Positions 37,091 to 45,366 of a stretch of DNA of 64,000 nt are shown here, piece by piece. The notes below the pieces were generated by a model, which saw only the letters and a program-made list of their open reading frames with translations, was not told where the DNA came from and searched no databases. Numbering within the stretch: the stretch's first letter is position 1; each line of letters starts with the position of its first letter. The DNA is from an uncultured Bacteroides sp. (lineage in GTDB: Bacteria; Bacteroidota; Bacteroidia; Bacteroidales; Bacteroidaceae). Both the position numbers and the translations under genes were made by a program. Where the stretch lies: assembly GCF_963677945.1 (NCBI RefSeq), contig NZ_OY782578.1, forward strand, positions 2,633,258-2,697,257, written 5' to 3'.

Positions 37091-38242
37091 TTATACATTC
37101 TCCTTTTGTACAAACGCTGTAGCTGTTTTTAAAATAATTTTCATATCCATAGCAAAAGAGTAATTTTTAGCATATTGAATATCTAATTGCTTTCTCTCTT
37201 CTGCAGACATTTTCCCTGAGTCGCCTCGTTTTTCTACCTGCCATAACCCGGTAAGTCCTGCCGGGGCCATGAAGCGGTCTATATATTCGTCGCTGGTTAA
37301 CAGCTCTGCTTCATAGAGTGGGAGGGGGCGATTACCTACAATAGACATGTCTCCTTTTAATATATTAATTAATTGCGGAAGCTCGTCGATGCTGTATTTG
37401 CGGATAAAACGTCCTACCTTGGTTATTCGGGGATCGTTTTCGAATTTTACAAATGAGTTTTTCTTTTCAACATTTTTCTGCGCGATATACTCTTGCTCAG
37501 GAATTACATAATCATCGGATACCAGGATTATTTCATCCATATCGTTTGAATCATTTGCCTGGATTACTTCTTCTTCATCAGTAACTTCCTGTTCACCATT
37601 ATATTGATTCAAGTTATTGAATTCCTTCAGACGTTTATCTGCATTGGTGTACATGGATCGGAATTTCAGGAAATCGAATATCCGATAGTTGCTTCCAACT
37701 CGTTTTGATTTATAAACTACAGGACCTTCACTTTCCAAGCGAATGGCAATGGCCGTAAGAATTAGAAGCGGAGATAGGCATAGTATTGCAAGACTTGAAA
37801 ATGCAATGTCGAAAAGTCGCTTCATAACAGGCATGTGGAAATGTTTGATTGAGTTCTGATTCCGAAGGGCATTCCGAAATTGATGTTGCCTGGTATAAAT
37901 GAAGTTTAGTGTATGTTCAAAATTCTCTTTAGTTTCATTAGGAGACAGGGTATTACAAATACCGCTTTTTAAATACCTATAACTTTCTTCTTTGGTTAAA
38001 GAATCTGTGATAAGAACAATATAGGTATGATAAAACTTGTTGTGAAGGTAAGAAATATCAGCCAAATCTTTTTTGAAACGTCCTTTTTCAAAAAGAATGA
38101 CCACAGGCTTTTCATTATTATATTGAGACAACCATTTGGATGCTTCAATACAATTTGCTGTGATCACTATTTTACCTTCGGATAGTTGGCTAAAATGTGC
38201 GATAGTTTGCGTTTGTGTTCCTATAAAAACGAGTTGCTGCAT
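37091..38242 (-). CDS. initiating sugar-phosphate transferase with receiver-like N-terminus
   Basis: A 383-residue protein. The C-terminal part (from about 137) is a polyprenyl-phosphate glycose phosphotransferase of the WbaP/PglC type: one membrane helix (about 146-168), KSKRVGSNYRIFDFLKFRSM, the catalytic DELPQ pair (D286, E287), GDMSIVGNRPLPL and AGLTGLWQV. It starts the repeat unit on undecaprenyl phosphate. The first 120 residues fold pattern-wise like a receiver domain but lack the phospho-acceptor aspartate (VVILFEKG at 47-54), so it is a pseudo-receiver. An acidic insert of about 55 residues (208-262) splits the catalytic domain. It follows the stop of a real receiver gene with no gap, suggesting direct regulation. 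Confidence 0.88.
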   Translation of the reverse strand: MQQLVFIGTQTQTIAHFSQLSEGKIVITANCIEASKWLSQYNNEKPVVILFEKGRFKKDLADISYLHNKFYHTYIVLITDSLTKEESYRYLKSGICNTLSPNETKENFEHTLNFIYTRQHQFRNALRNQNSIKHFHMPVMKRLFDIAFSSLAILCLSPLLILTAIAIRLESEGPVVYKSKRVGSNYRIFDFLKFRSMYTNADKRLKEFNNLNQYNGEQEVTDEEEVIQANDSNDMDEIILVSDDYVIPEQEYIAQKNVEKKNSFVKFENDPRITKVGRFIRKYSIDELPQLINILKGDMSIVGNRPLPLYEAELLTSDEYIDRFMAPAGLTGLWQVEKRGDSGKMSAEERKQLDIQYAKNYSFAMDMKIILKTATAFVQKENV

Positions 38243-38611
38243 CTATTCTTTAATTATTTTTTTGATACGAATTTTTAATTCCATAGGGTTGAATGGCTTT
38301 AAAATATAATCGTCTGCGCCCTCTTCCAGTAATCTGATTCTTTCTGAAGTACTCTCTTCGCTGGAAAGCATAATTACCGGAATTGAGCTAAATAAAGCAT
38401 TGGCCTTGATGTAATGTAAAAATTCATCTCCACGCATTTCGGGCATTCTAATGTCTGAAATAATAAGATCGGGGATGTTTCCTTCCTGTAACCAAGCAAT
38501 GGCTTTGACCGGGTGTTCAAAGTAAACAAGATCGAATTCGCCGGATAAATAGATGGAAACAACTTTTGCAATAGACTCTTTGTCGTCAATTAATAATATC
38601 TTTTTTTTCAT
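38243..38611 (-). CDS. stand-alone response regulator receiver protein
   Basis: A 122-residue CheY-like protein counted from the ATG at 38611, with the acidic pair D9-D10, phospho-acceptor D53 in IISDIRMPEM and K105 in LKPFNP. There is no output domain. An upstream in-frame ATG at 38653 would add 14 polar residues, but it falls inside the likely -7 element at 38651-38658, so the shorter start is preferred. The gene abuts the initiating transferase gene with no gap. A regulator acting on glycan initiation by protein contact with the pseudo-receiver is attractive but unproven. Hybrid kinases at the other end of the locus could be its donors. Confidence 0.9.
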   Translation of the reverse strand: MKKKILLIDDKESIAKVVSIYLSGEFDLVYFEHPVKAIAWLQEGNIPDLIISDIRMPEMRGDEFLHYIKANALFSSIPVIMLSSEESTSERIRLLEEGADDYILKPFNPMELKIRIKKIIKE

Positions 38612-38650
38612 CGTGTTTTTATTTTTGAAAGAGTTGTCCTGTTTAAAGTA

Positions 38651-38658
38651 CAAAGTTA
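38651..38658 (-). promoter_or_regulatory. -7 element of the polysaccharide operon
   Basis: CAAAGTTA on the plus strand reads TAACTTTG on the minus strand and fits TAnnTTTG. It lies 40 bases before the preferred start of the receiver gene, the first gene of the run to 27995. No TTTG is seen at -33. Confidence 0.45.
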
Positions 38659-38694
38659 TTTAAAATAAAGATTTTATCACTATTTTTTTTCTAA

Positions 38695-41007
38695 TTATTT
38701 TGTGTAAATATATGTTTGATCGGCATTAGAACTACTATACCAGTCCTGACTGGTAGTACCACCAGATGTTGCCCACGACTTGAACTTTGGGTATGCTTTA
38801 AGTATACTACTATATTCAGAAGGATAGCTAAATGTTCCCGGTATCATTAGTCCCCAAATTAAATTATCAGTCCCCCGGTAATAAACTCCATTTAGTGATA
38901 GGTCATTATTGGACGGTATATTATTAGGCCCTCCACCGAAATATGTTGTAATGGCTTTGTCTGTTGGGTTGTATCCTACTAAGTGAACTTCCTTTCTATC
39001 TTCGGTTTTAGCATCTGTTACGACAAAGAAGTTCAGGTATTTAACGGCTATATCAGATGGACTTACAGTGCCACTCTTGAAGTATATCGTGATTTTTACT
39101 TGTTTGGGTGTTATGTAATCTCCTTTTTCGGTGTTAAGTGTAAAATATCTTTCAGCGGCGCTGTTGTTTAAAAAATGATGAGCTTCGTCGAAAAGAGGTA
39201 TAACAGCTTTGTTTTGACCAGTTTCAACTCCAGTGGAACCAACCGTAAATACAGTCCCATTTAATCTGTTGTTTGGGGAATCTGATTCTACAGAAACACT
39301 GGTTACATTGCTTGACGGAATCTGGTCTAGCTGAAAGGCTGCCCCCAGCTTTTTAAATGCGCCTACAGCCATAACCTTTGCAGTGATAGTAAGGCTTGAT
39401 ACGCTTGTGGTTGATGATAATCTGTTTAAAGTGTAAGATGTTTGACTTTCTAAGACAAGGTCGTTCATATCATAATCTCCGTATGCAGGCCAAAGGTCTT
39501 CTATAGCATAAGTATATATACTGTTTGTTGGTACTTCTATTGGAAAAGTAGGGTCGGCTGGAGTAGTACCTTTAGGATAGCTTCCTGTGCCGGTACATTC
39601 ACTTGCGGGTATTAAGACTGAAGGGTTTCCATAACTTACAACATGGGCTGGTGAGTAAAGGTAGATGCCTTTACCATTTGTTTTATAAGATGAACATTCT
39701 AGCTCAACATTTCCGGCAAATGTAACATTGGCATTGCCGTCTGATACAATTCTTTTTATACGGGCTAATGCATAGTCTGATGAATAATACGTTCCATAAT
39801 TATAACTTCCGGGACCGTTTATTTGGCTTGCCCAGGAGTTAAAGGTAGCAGTACCTGTAACATCAAAAAGAGAATAAGCTTCCATATTTAATACTGTTCC
39901 TTTAGGATCAAAGTTTACGCATGACAGAATAGTACTGTTGTGCAAGATAAAGGTGCCGCCTGAAGTTGTAATACCTCCGGTTACGGACATATTACAATAG
40001 TTGTCAATAACAAATCCACTGGAAGCATCAATGGATCCCATTATAAGTACTCCATGATTTTCAATGGTTCCTGTTTGTGTAAATTGTGCAATATTGACGG
40101 TAGAACTGTTATTATAGAACCTACCACCGTTTAGTTGCATTACATTGAGATAAAAAGATCCGGCATTGTATATGTTACCTCCTGTATTAGTGAAATTGAT
40201 ATTTATGCTCTTCTTTTCTGGATTAAAGGCTCCTCCATTCATGATGAAAAAGTTTACGTTGTTGTATCCATAAATAGTCTGACTGCTATTACTGAATGTT
40301 ATTTTACCTCCATTTAAAACCACAATTTCCATTCCGTCTTGAAAAGCTTCCTGATTTGCTGGAACGTTCCATTCACCTTCAACAAAAAGAGTTGTTGTTT
40401 GTCCGCCCCAGAAAACTATATTGCCGGAATAAGCGCCACCTGTGATTATGTACGATTTTCCGGATGTTAATGTTTGAGAAGTTGATTTTAGATCGATAAC
40501 ATTGGCTTTACTTCTGTCTCCGCTGTAAGTTGGAGCAGCAGTGCGTGGACTGACGGCCTTTGTATTCGCTGAGCCAGATGATTTGCCTGCAAAGTTTACA
40601 GATAAATCTGTAGCATCGATTGTTCTTTCTTGTACTACTTGTAGTCCGTTGGGGGCAGTCTGGCGAATATAAATAGTTTGTAGGGCTTGCGGAAAACTAA
40701 TTTCAGAGGTATATGCTTCAGCTTTTTTTGCAACACCTTTTGCTAATAAAGTTGCTTCAGAATTGAAAATGGGGTTATCATCGAAAACTTCAACCATATA
40801 GTAATATTGGCCATTATATTCATCGTTAACATTTACGGTTAGCTTTATAGAACTGATAGTTGACCAATCGAAATCGTCCGGAACCCCGGTAAAAGGGGAG
40901 GGAGCCTTGTAATAAGGGTCGTAATAATCTTCTTTACAGCTGTATATGGATGTAATTAGGATAAACAAACTGAAAGTTGCTGATATTTTAATGAAACTTA
41001 CTCTCAT
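38695..41007 (-). CDS. LruC-domain surface lipoprotein (paralogue 1)
   Basis: A 770-residue protein with a lipoprotein signal ending at C24 (SIYSCKED). The first 130 residues recall the paralogue's N-terminus (FDWSTISSIKLTVNV). A middle part of about 270 residues is rich in Asn, Gly and Thr, with short repeating strands (INFTNTGGNIYNAGSFYLN), likely a beta-helix. The C-terminal third holds the LruC domain with YAIEDLWPAYGDYDMNDLVL, a motif of acidic residues that resembles a calcium-binding site. It should sit on the outer membrane. Such proteins are common in Bacteroides, but their function is not established. A possible promoter lies at 41060-41090. Confidence 0.85.
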   Translation of the reverse strand: MRVSFIKISATFSLFILITSIYSCKEDYYDPYYKAPSPFTGVPDDFDWSTISSIKLTVNVNDEYNGQYYYMVEVFDDNPIFNSEATLLAKGVAKKAEAYTSEISFPQALQTIYIRQTAPNGLQVVQERTIDATDLSVNFAGKSSGSANTKAVSPRTAAPTYSGDRSKANVIDLKSTSQTLTSGKSYIITGGAYSGNIVFWGGQTTTLFVEGEWNVPANQEAFQDGMEIVVLNGGKITFSNSSQTIYGYNNVNFFIMNGGAFNPEKKSININFTNTGGNIYNAGSFYLNVMQLNGGRFYNNSSTVNIAQFTQTGTIENHGVLIMGSIDASSGFVIDNYCNMSVTGGITTSGGTFILHNSTILSCVNFDPKGTVLNMEAYSLFDVTGTATFNSWASQINGPGSYNYGTYYSSDYALARIKRIVSDGNANVTFAGNVELECSSYKTNGKGIYLYSPAHVVSYGNPSVLIPASECTGTGSYPKGTTPADPTFPIEVPTNSIYTYAIEDLWPAYGDYDMNDLVLESQTSYTLNRLSSTTSVSSLTITAKVMAVGAFKKLGAAFQLDQIPSSNVTSVSVESDSPNNRLNGTVFTVGSTGVETGQNKAVIPLFDEAHHFLNNSAAERYFTLNTEKGDYITPKQVKITIYFKSGTVSPSDIAVKYLNFFVVTDAKTEDRKEVHLVGYNPTDKAITTYFGGGPNNIPSNNDLSLNGVYYRGTDNLIWGLMIPGTFSYPSEYSSILKAYPKFKSWATSGGTTSQDWYSSSNADQTYIYTK

Positions 41008-41059
41008 AGGAATTAATTAAATGTGACAACTAAAAAAATGTTAATTGTCTTTCTAAAAA

Positions 41060-41090
41060 CAAAAATATAATAATTGTTTTATTTATCAAG
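41060..41090 (-). promoter_or_regulatory. promoter of LruC lipoprotein gene 1
   Basis: On the minus strand, TATTTTTG (41060-41067) is a -7 match. CTTG (41087-41090), 19 bases away, is close to the TTTG -33 box. Spacing is ideal, and it lies about 55 bases before the start codon. Confidence 0.5.
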
Positions 41091-41121
41091 TCTTTTGCAG
41101 ATTTATTTTAATTGAAATGGA

Positions 41122-41167
41122 TTAAACTAAAAAAAGGCAGAAATATTTCTGCCTTTTTTTAGTTTAA
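41122..41167 (-). terminator. perfect 46-base palindromic terminator
   Basis: The 23 bases 41122-41144 are the exact reverse complement of 41145-41167, including GGCAG/CTGCC with A7/T7 runs. Read on the minus strand it forms a stem followed by T-rich sequence after LruC gene 2. The exact symmetry makes it work on either strand. Confidence 0.75.
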
Positions 41168-41179
41168 ATAAGTATTATT

Positions 41180-43462
41180 TTAGAATGTAGTTCCAGTCTT
41201 AGGAGTATCGTACCAGTTTTGATTTTCTGTTCCTCCTGATTTTGCCCATTTTTCAAAGTCTGGATATGCAGTTAATATACTTGTGTTTTCTACAGGGTAA
41301 TTAAAGTTGGTAGGGATTAACATTCCCCATACTAAATTGCTGTCACTCTTGTATGAAAGTCCTGTATTGGAATCGTCAACTCCTGTACCAAATAAACTCT
41401 TGTTAGCATGGCTTGTTGGATTAAAACCACGTAAGTGGACTTCCGTTCTATTCGTTTTTTGCTTATCGGTAACAATAAAGAAATTCAAAGCCGTAGCTAT
41501 ATCAGTTATGTCAGTAGGTATGACTTTATCCTTAACAAATGTAACCGTTACAGTAACAGGTTTTTCAGGCGCAGTAGCTCCTCCTTTTATAGTATTTGTT
41601 ATACCAGAACTTCCTAAGAAATTGTAGGCGTTGTCGAATAATGGTATAACGGCTTTTGCATTCTCGCTTGCATTAAATGATTCAACTTTATTGCCACCAA
41701 CAGCAAAAACAGAACCATCAGTTGAACTTACTGAATAAGTTACATTTGATACATTTGCATCAGAAACTTTATCTAATTGTATAGCTGCAGCTAAAGATTT
41801 GATTGCGCCAATTGCTTTTAGAGTTGTTACAAATGTTATAGATTGAACATATTCAGCACTGCTTAAAGTGTATTGAGGTTTTATAGCTACAACAATGTCA
41901 TTCATGTCATAATCTCCATAATCAGGCCATAAATCTTCCATTGCATAAGTATAGGTCGTTCCTAGGTTTACAGTAAGTGGATAATTTGTGTCTGTTTTAT
42001 CTTCTATTTTAGGTGTGCTTCCTGGGCCGGTACAACCATTTAGATCTGCAGGTATTGATATAGTTGGTGAGCCATAAGCAACATTGTGTGCTGGAGGAGT
42101 TATTGTACATGCTAAGTTATTTGGGGTACTTGGTATGTAATCACTACATTCAAATTCTACATTACCACTGACAGTGAGCCCATCCCAATTACCTGTTGTA
42201 ACTTTCTTGAATTTTGCTACAGCATAATTGGACTCGTTACAAGTTATTATATCTTGATAACTAAAATAAGCGCTTTCTGTAGCCTCTAATATTGAATATG
42301 CTGACATATTGAATGTTGTTGCAGTACCACATTTCATGGTTTTTGTACCTAAATATGAATTACTTCCTAAATTGCATGTAGCACCGGCAAGATCAGCTAT
42401 CTCATTTACTTTGAAATAACAATTGTTATTTATTTTAGGACTAGCATTACAAACTAGATTTTGTGTAGTTAATTTTCCGTCATTATTAATTGTACATTCA
42501 CTATTATTCACGGTGAGTGTTCCTGCAGCATTAATTACTCCTGTGTTATTTAATATAGAGCCACTGGGTAAATCTATATTTCTAGCATTAATAGTTCCTA
42601 GGTTATTTATAGAACCATTGTTGCTTTGGTAAATATCTACTCCTGCAGTTTGTGTAGGATTTAATGATCCTCCTTGCATAACCCATAAACTTGCAGTACC
42701 TGTTAAGTTAAGTCTTGTAGCGTTGCTAAAAGTTATTTTTCCTCCATTTTGTACAATTACTTCGATTCCGGTTTCCCATTTTTGATTATCACTGCTGGTA
42801 ATCACTATATTGTATTCTCCTTCAACATAGAGCTTAACACCTGTTATTCCAGAATTGCTGATGAATCCCGTATACTTTTGACCACTTTTAATTACATATT
42901 TATTATTGGATATTAAAGTGTAAGAGCTGGGTGTAGATGAATTAATTTCAATCGCATCAGAAGGTGTTGGGAAAGTAGTACCTGCAATAGAACTTCTTGT
43001 AACTACGCTTTTTGTAGCAACTCTTTTTGTTGATGTAGGCCTGAAGTCACAAACTAAAGTGCTACCAGATAAATCATAAGATCTTACGATCTTTAATCCA
43101 TCAGGGGCAGTTTGTCGAATATATAAAGTTTTAAGAGCTTGTGGTATTGTGAAGGTAGTAATAAATGCCTGCCCTTGCTTAGCCAATCCTTTTGTTAATA
43201 ACTTAGCACTACTATCTATAATAGGGTTTTGGTCGAAAACTTCAACCACGTAATTGTATTGACCTAAAAATTGATCGTCCACATTAACCGTAAGATTAAC
43301 CGATGAAATGGTAGACCAGTTAAAGTCTGAGGGGACACCTGTTAATAGTCCATTCTTTGAAGCTACATAGTCCGGATCATAGAGATCTTTTTGACAGCCC
43401 GTCAGTAAAAAGGCTGATGTGATGGCTGCTAATGCCATCATTTTTTTTGTCGTCGTTTTCAT
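41180..43462 (-). CDS. LruC-domain surface lipoprotein (paralogue 2)
   Basis: A 760-residue paralogue of the next gene, with a lipoprotein signal peptide ending at C23 (LLTGCQKD). The N-terminal domain shares DPDY, FNWSTISSVNLTVNVDDQF and IYIRQTAPDG-type motifs with paralogue 1. The middle has Asn/Gly-rich short repeats (STINNLGTINARNI, then NNTGVINAAGTLTV), probably a beta-helix. The LruC domain near the C-terminus carries YAMEDLWPDYGDYDMNDIVV. The two genes lie in tandem and share an end (CTxYPxF-KWAxSGGTxxQ-WY pattern). Function unknown; a surface or matrix role next to the polysaccharide locus is inference. A -7 element lies at 43548-43555. Confidence 0.85.
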   Translation of the reverse strand: MKTTTKKMMALAAITSAFLLTGCQKDLYDPDYVASKNGLLTGVPSDFNWSTISSVNLTVNVDDQFLGQYNYVVEVFDQNPIIDSSAKLLTKGLAKQGQAFITTFTIPQALKTLYIRQTAPDGLKIVRSYDLSGSTLVCDFRPTSTKRVATKSVVTRSSIAGTTFPTPSDAIEINSSTPSSYTLISNNKYVIKSGQKYTGFISNSGITGVKLYVEGEYNIVITSSDNQKWETGIEVIVQNGGKITFSNATRLNLTGTASLWVMQGGSLNPTQTAGVDIYQSNNGSINNLGTINARNIDLPSGSILNNTGVINAAGTLTVNNSECTINNDGKLTTQNLVCNASPKINNNCYFKVNEIADLAGATCNLGSNSYLGTKTMKCGTATTFNMSAYSILEATESAYFSYQDIITCNESNYAVAKFKKVTTGNWDGLTVSGNVEFECSDYIPSTPNNLACTITPPAHNVAYGSPTISIPADLNGCTGPGSTPKIEDKTDTNYPLTVNLGTTYTYAMEDLWPDYGDYDMNDIVVAIKPQYTLSSAEYVQSITFVTTLKAIGAIKSLAAAIQLDKVSDANVSNVTYSVSSTDGSVFAVGGNKVESFNASENAKAVIPLFDNAYNFLGSSGITNTIKGGATAPEKPVTVTVTFVKDKVIPTDITDIATALNFFIVTDKQKTNRTEVHLRGFNPTSHANKSLFGTGVDDSNTGLSYKSDSNLVWGMLIPTNFNYPVENTSILTAYPDFEKWAKSGGTENQNWYDTPKTGTTF

Positions 43463-43547
43463 ATTATACTTATTCCAATAATCTATTGAACACTCTTTTA
43501 TTACTCTCTAGTAAAAATGATATAATTATATTTATTCTAAATTCATG

Positions 43548-43555
43548 CAAATGTA
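43548..43555 (-). promoter_or_regulatory. -7 element of LruC lipoprotein gene 2
   Basis: CAAATGTA on the plus strand is TACATTTG on the minus strand, matching TAnnTTTG, about 85 bases before the start codon. The -33 box is poor. Bases 43556-43828 hold no gene that I can see. Confidence 0.4.
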
Positions 43556-43828
43556 TGTATTTTAAATCTATTTTTACTAATTTGTCTAAATTATTAAACA
43601 TATAATTAACATTAATTAAAAATTTAAAATAGCAATAGTCTTATTTTAACTACCTGTAAATGGTTTGTTTGTGACTGTTGGTTCATTAATAAATATTGCT
43701 ATGAAAGTTTTTTTAGCCCAAAATATCGCTTTTGAATTTTTTAGATGAATATCAGGTTACAGATTGTAGCTCTATTCTGCTGATTTTTGAAATAAATGAA
43801 TAAATAGCATTAACATTTTTTTGATTTA

Positions 43829-43860
43829 TTTGCTTTTCATATATTTTTCAACTAATTTTG
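43829..43860 (+). promoter_or_regulatory. Bacteroides-type promoter of ndh
   Basis: TTTG at 43829-43832, a 20-base spacer and TAATTTTG at 43853-43860 make a full consensus match. The start codon lies about 80 bases downstream. Confidence 0.75.
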
Positions 43861-43948
43861 CACCCGATACGTTACAAAGATCGGTTAAAAACTATATTGG
43901 GGGATAATTTGTTTTTAATAGGATTAACATAATTAATAGGTAACAGTT

Positions 43949-45247
43949 ATGGATTTTAATGTACCGAGTGTAGGTAAAAAACGTGTTGTAATTGTAGGTG
44001 GTGGATTTGGTGGTCTGAAACTTGCAAATAAGTTATGTAATAGTGGATTTCAGGTTGTATTGGTCGATAGAAACAATTATCACCAGTTCCTTCCTATGAT
44101 CTACGAGGTGGCTTCGGCTGGATTGGAACCAAGTTCCATTGCTTTCCCTTTCCGTAAAATTTTCCAGAAAAGAAAAGATTTTTATTTCCGTTGGGCAGAT
44201 GTAACAGGAGTTAATGCCAAAGAGAATCTGATAGAAACTTCTATTGGTAAACTAAAATATGATTATCTGGTAATTGCTTCGGGAACAGAAACTAATTACT
44301 TTGGAAATCAGAATATTGAGGATGTGGCATTGCCGATGAAAACGGTAGAAGAGGCTATGAGTATGCGCAATATCTTGCTGGCCAATCTGGAGAGATCTCT
44401 CACTACTGCTGATCTTAAAGAAAGACAGGCTTTGCAGAATATTGTAATTGTAGGTGGTGGTGCTACTGGTGTTGAAGTTTCTGGTGCTCTTTCGGAAATG
44501 AAACGATTTGTGATTCCTAAAGATTATCCTGAGATGGAGGTTCACAAGGTGAATATTTACCTGATTGAGGCTTCTCCTAAATTGCTTAGTGCTATGTCTC
44601 CTCAGGCTTCGGCTAATGCGGAAAAGTTCTTAAGAGGAATGGGAGTGAATGTGATGCTGAACACTTTGGTGCAGGATTATAGAGAAGGAAAAGTAATTCT
44701 TGATAATGGAATGGATATACCTACTCGTAATTTTATCTGGGTGAGTGGTGTAACAGGTACTTCTTTTGATAATATTGGTCCGGAGCTCCTTGGAAGAGGA
44801 AGACGAATTAAGGTGGATGAGCATAATAAGGTTATTGGTCTGGATAATGTATTTGCTATTGGTGATGTAAGTATAATGACAGCTGAGAAAGATTATCCTA
44901 ACGGGCATCCACAATTGGCTCAGGTAGCTATACAGCAAGGTGACTTACTTGCTTCTAATTTGAAGAATATAGAAAAGGGTAAGAAGTTAAAGCCTTTCCA
45001 TTACCGTAATCTTGGTTCATTGGCTACTGTGGGTAGAAATAAAGCTGTGGCCGATTTTAATCAACTGAAAATGCATGGTTGGTTTGCCTGGATTATATGG
45101 CTGGTTATTCACTTGCGTTCTATTTTGGGAATCAGAAATAAAGTGATGGTTTTGGTTAACTGGGTATGGGGTTATCTTACTTATGATAAGTCTATCCGTT
45201 TAATTATGGCTGCTAAAAGAGTAAAGAGGCCAAAAGGAGTAAATTAA
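43949..45247 (+). CDS. ndh: type II NADH:quinone oxidoreductase
   Basis: A 432-residue flavoprotein that passes electrons from NADH to quinones without proton pumping, attached to the membrane's inner face. The FAD-binding VVIVGGGFGGLKLA is at 13-26 and NYHQFLPMIYEVASAGLEPS follows the second strand. The NADH-binding loop IVIVGGGATGVEVSGAL is at about 166-182 and FAIGDVS at about 305. The C-terminal 60 residues contain hydrophobic and amphipathic helices for membrane contact. It is a single-gene unit with its own strong promoter and ends at a hairpin shared with gltD. Substrate specificity (NADH) is by family. Confidence 0.9.
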   Translation: MDFNVPSVGKKRVVIVGGGFGGLKLANKLCNSGFQVVLVDRNNYHQFLPMIYEVASAGLEPSSIAFPFRKIFQKRKDFYFRWADVTGVNAKENLIETSIGKLKYDYLVIASGTETNYFGNQNIEDVALPMKTVEEAMSMRNILLANLERSLTTADLKERQALQNIVIVGGGATGVEVSGALSEMKRFVIPKDYPEMEVHKVNIYLIEASPKLLSAMSPQASANAEKFLRGMGVNVMLNTLVQDYREGKVILDNGMDIPTRNFIWVSGVTGTSFDNIGPELLGRGRRIKVDEHNKVIGLDNVFAIGDVSIMTAEKDYPNGHPQLAQVAIQQGDLLASNLKNIEKGKKLKPFHYRNLGSLATVGRNKAVADFNQLKMHGWFAWIIWLVIHLRSILGIRNKVMVLVNWVWGYLTYDKSIRLIMAAKRVKRPKGVN

Positions 45248-45303
45248 TTAGTATATCAGATAAATTCAGAATAATCGTTTGATTGTTTTGTGACTTAAAA
45301 GTA

Positions 45304-45346
45304 TAAAGAGGTAGTTCATTTTGTGAAACTACCTCTTTATTTTTTA
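45304..45346. terminator. bidirectional terminator between ndh and gltD
   Basis: A 13-base perfect stem, TAAAGAGGTAGTT at 45304-45316 and its complement at 45327-45339, encloses a 10-base loop. It is followed by a T tract. It sits between convergent genes. Confidence 0.8.
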
Positions 45347-45366
45347 TTCATGATTAAAGAAAGATA

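Noticed and set aside
38612-38653. Longer start for the receiver protein
   Set aside because: The start would fall within the -7 element and adds a polar stretch absent from receivers.
43463-43948. Hidden gene in the gap before ndh
   Set aside because: No frame with coding character was found; the gap holds divergent promoters.
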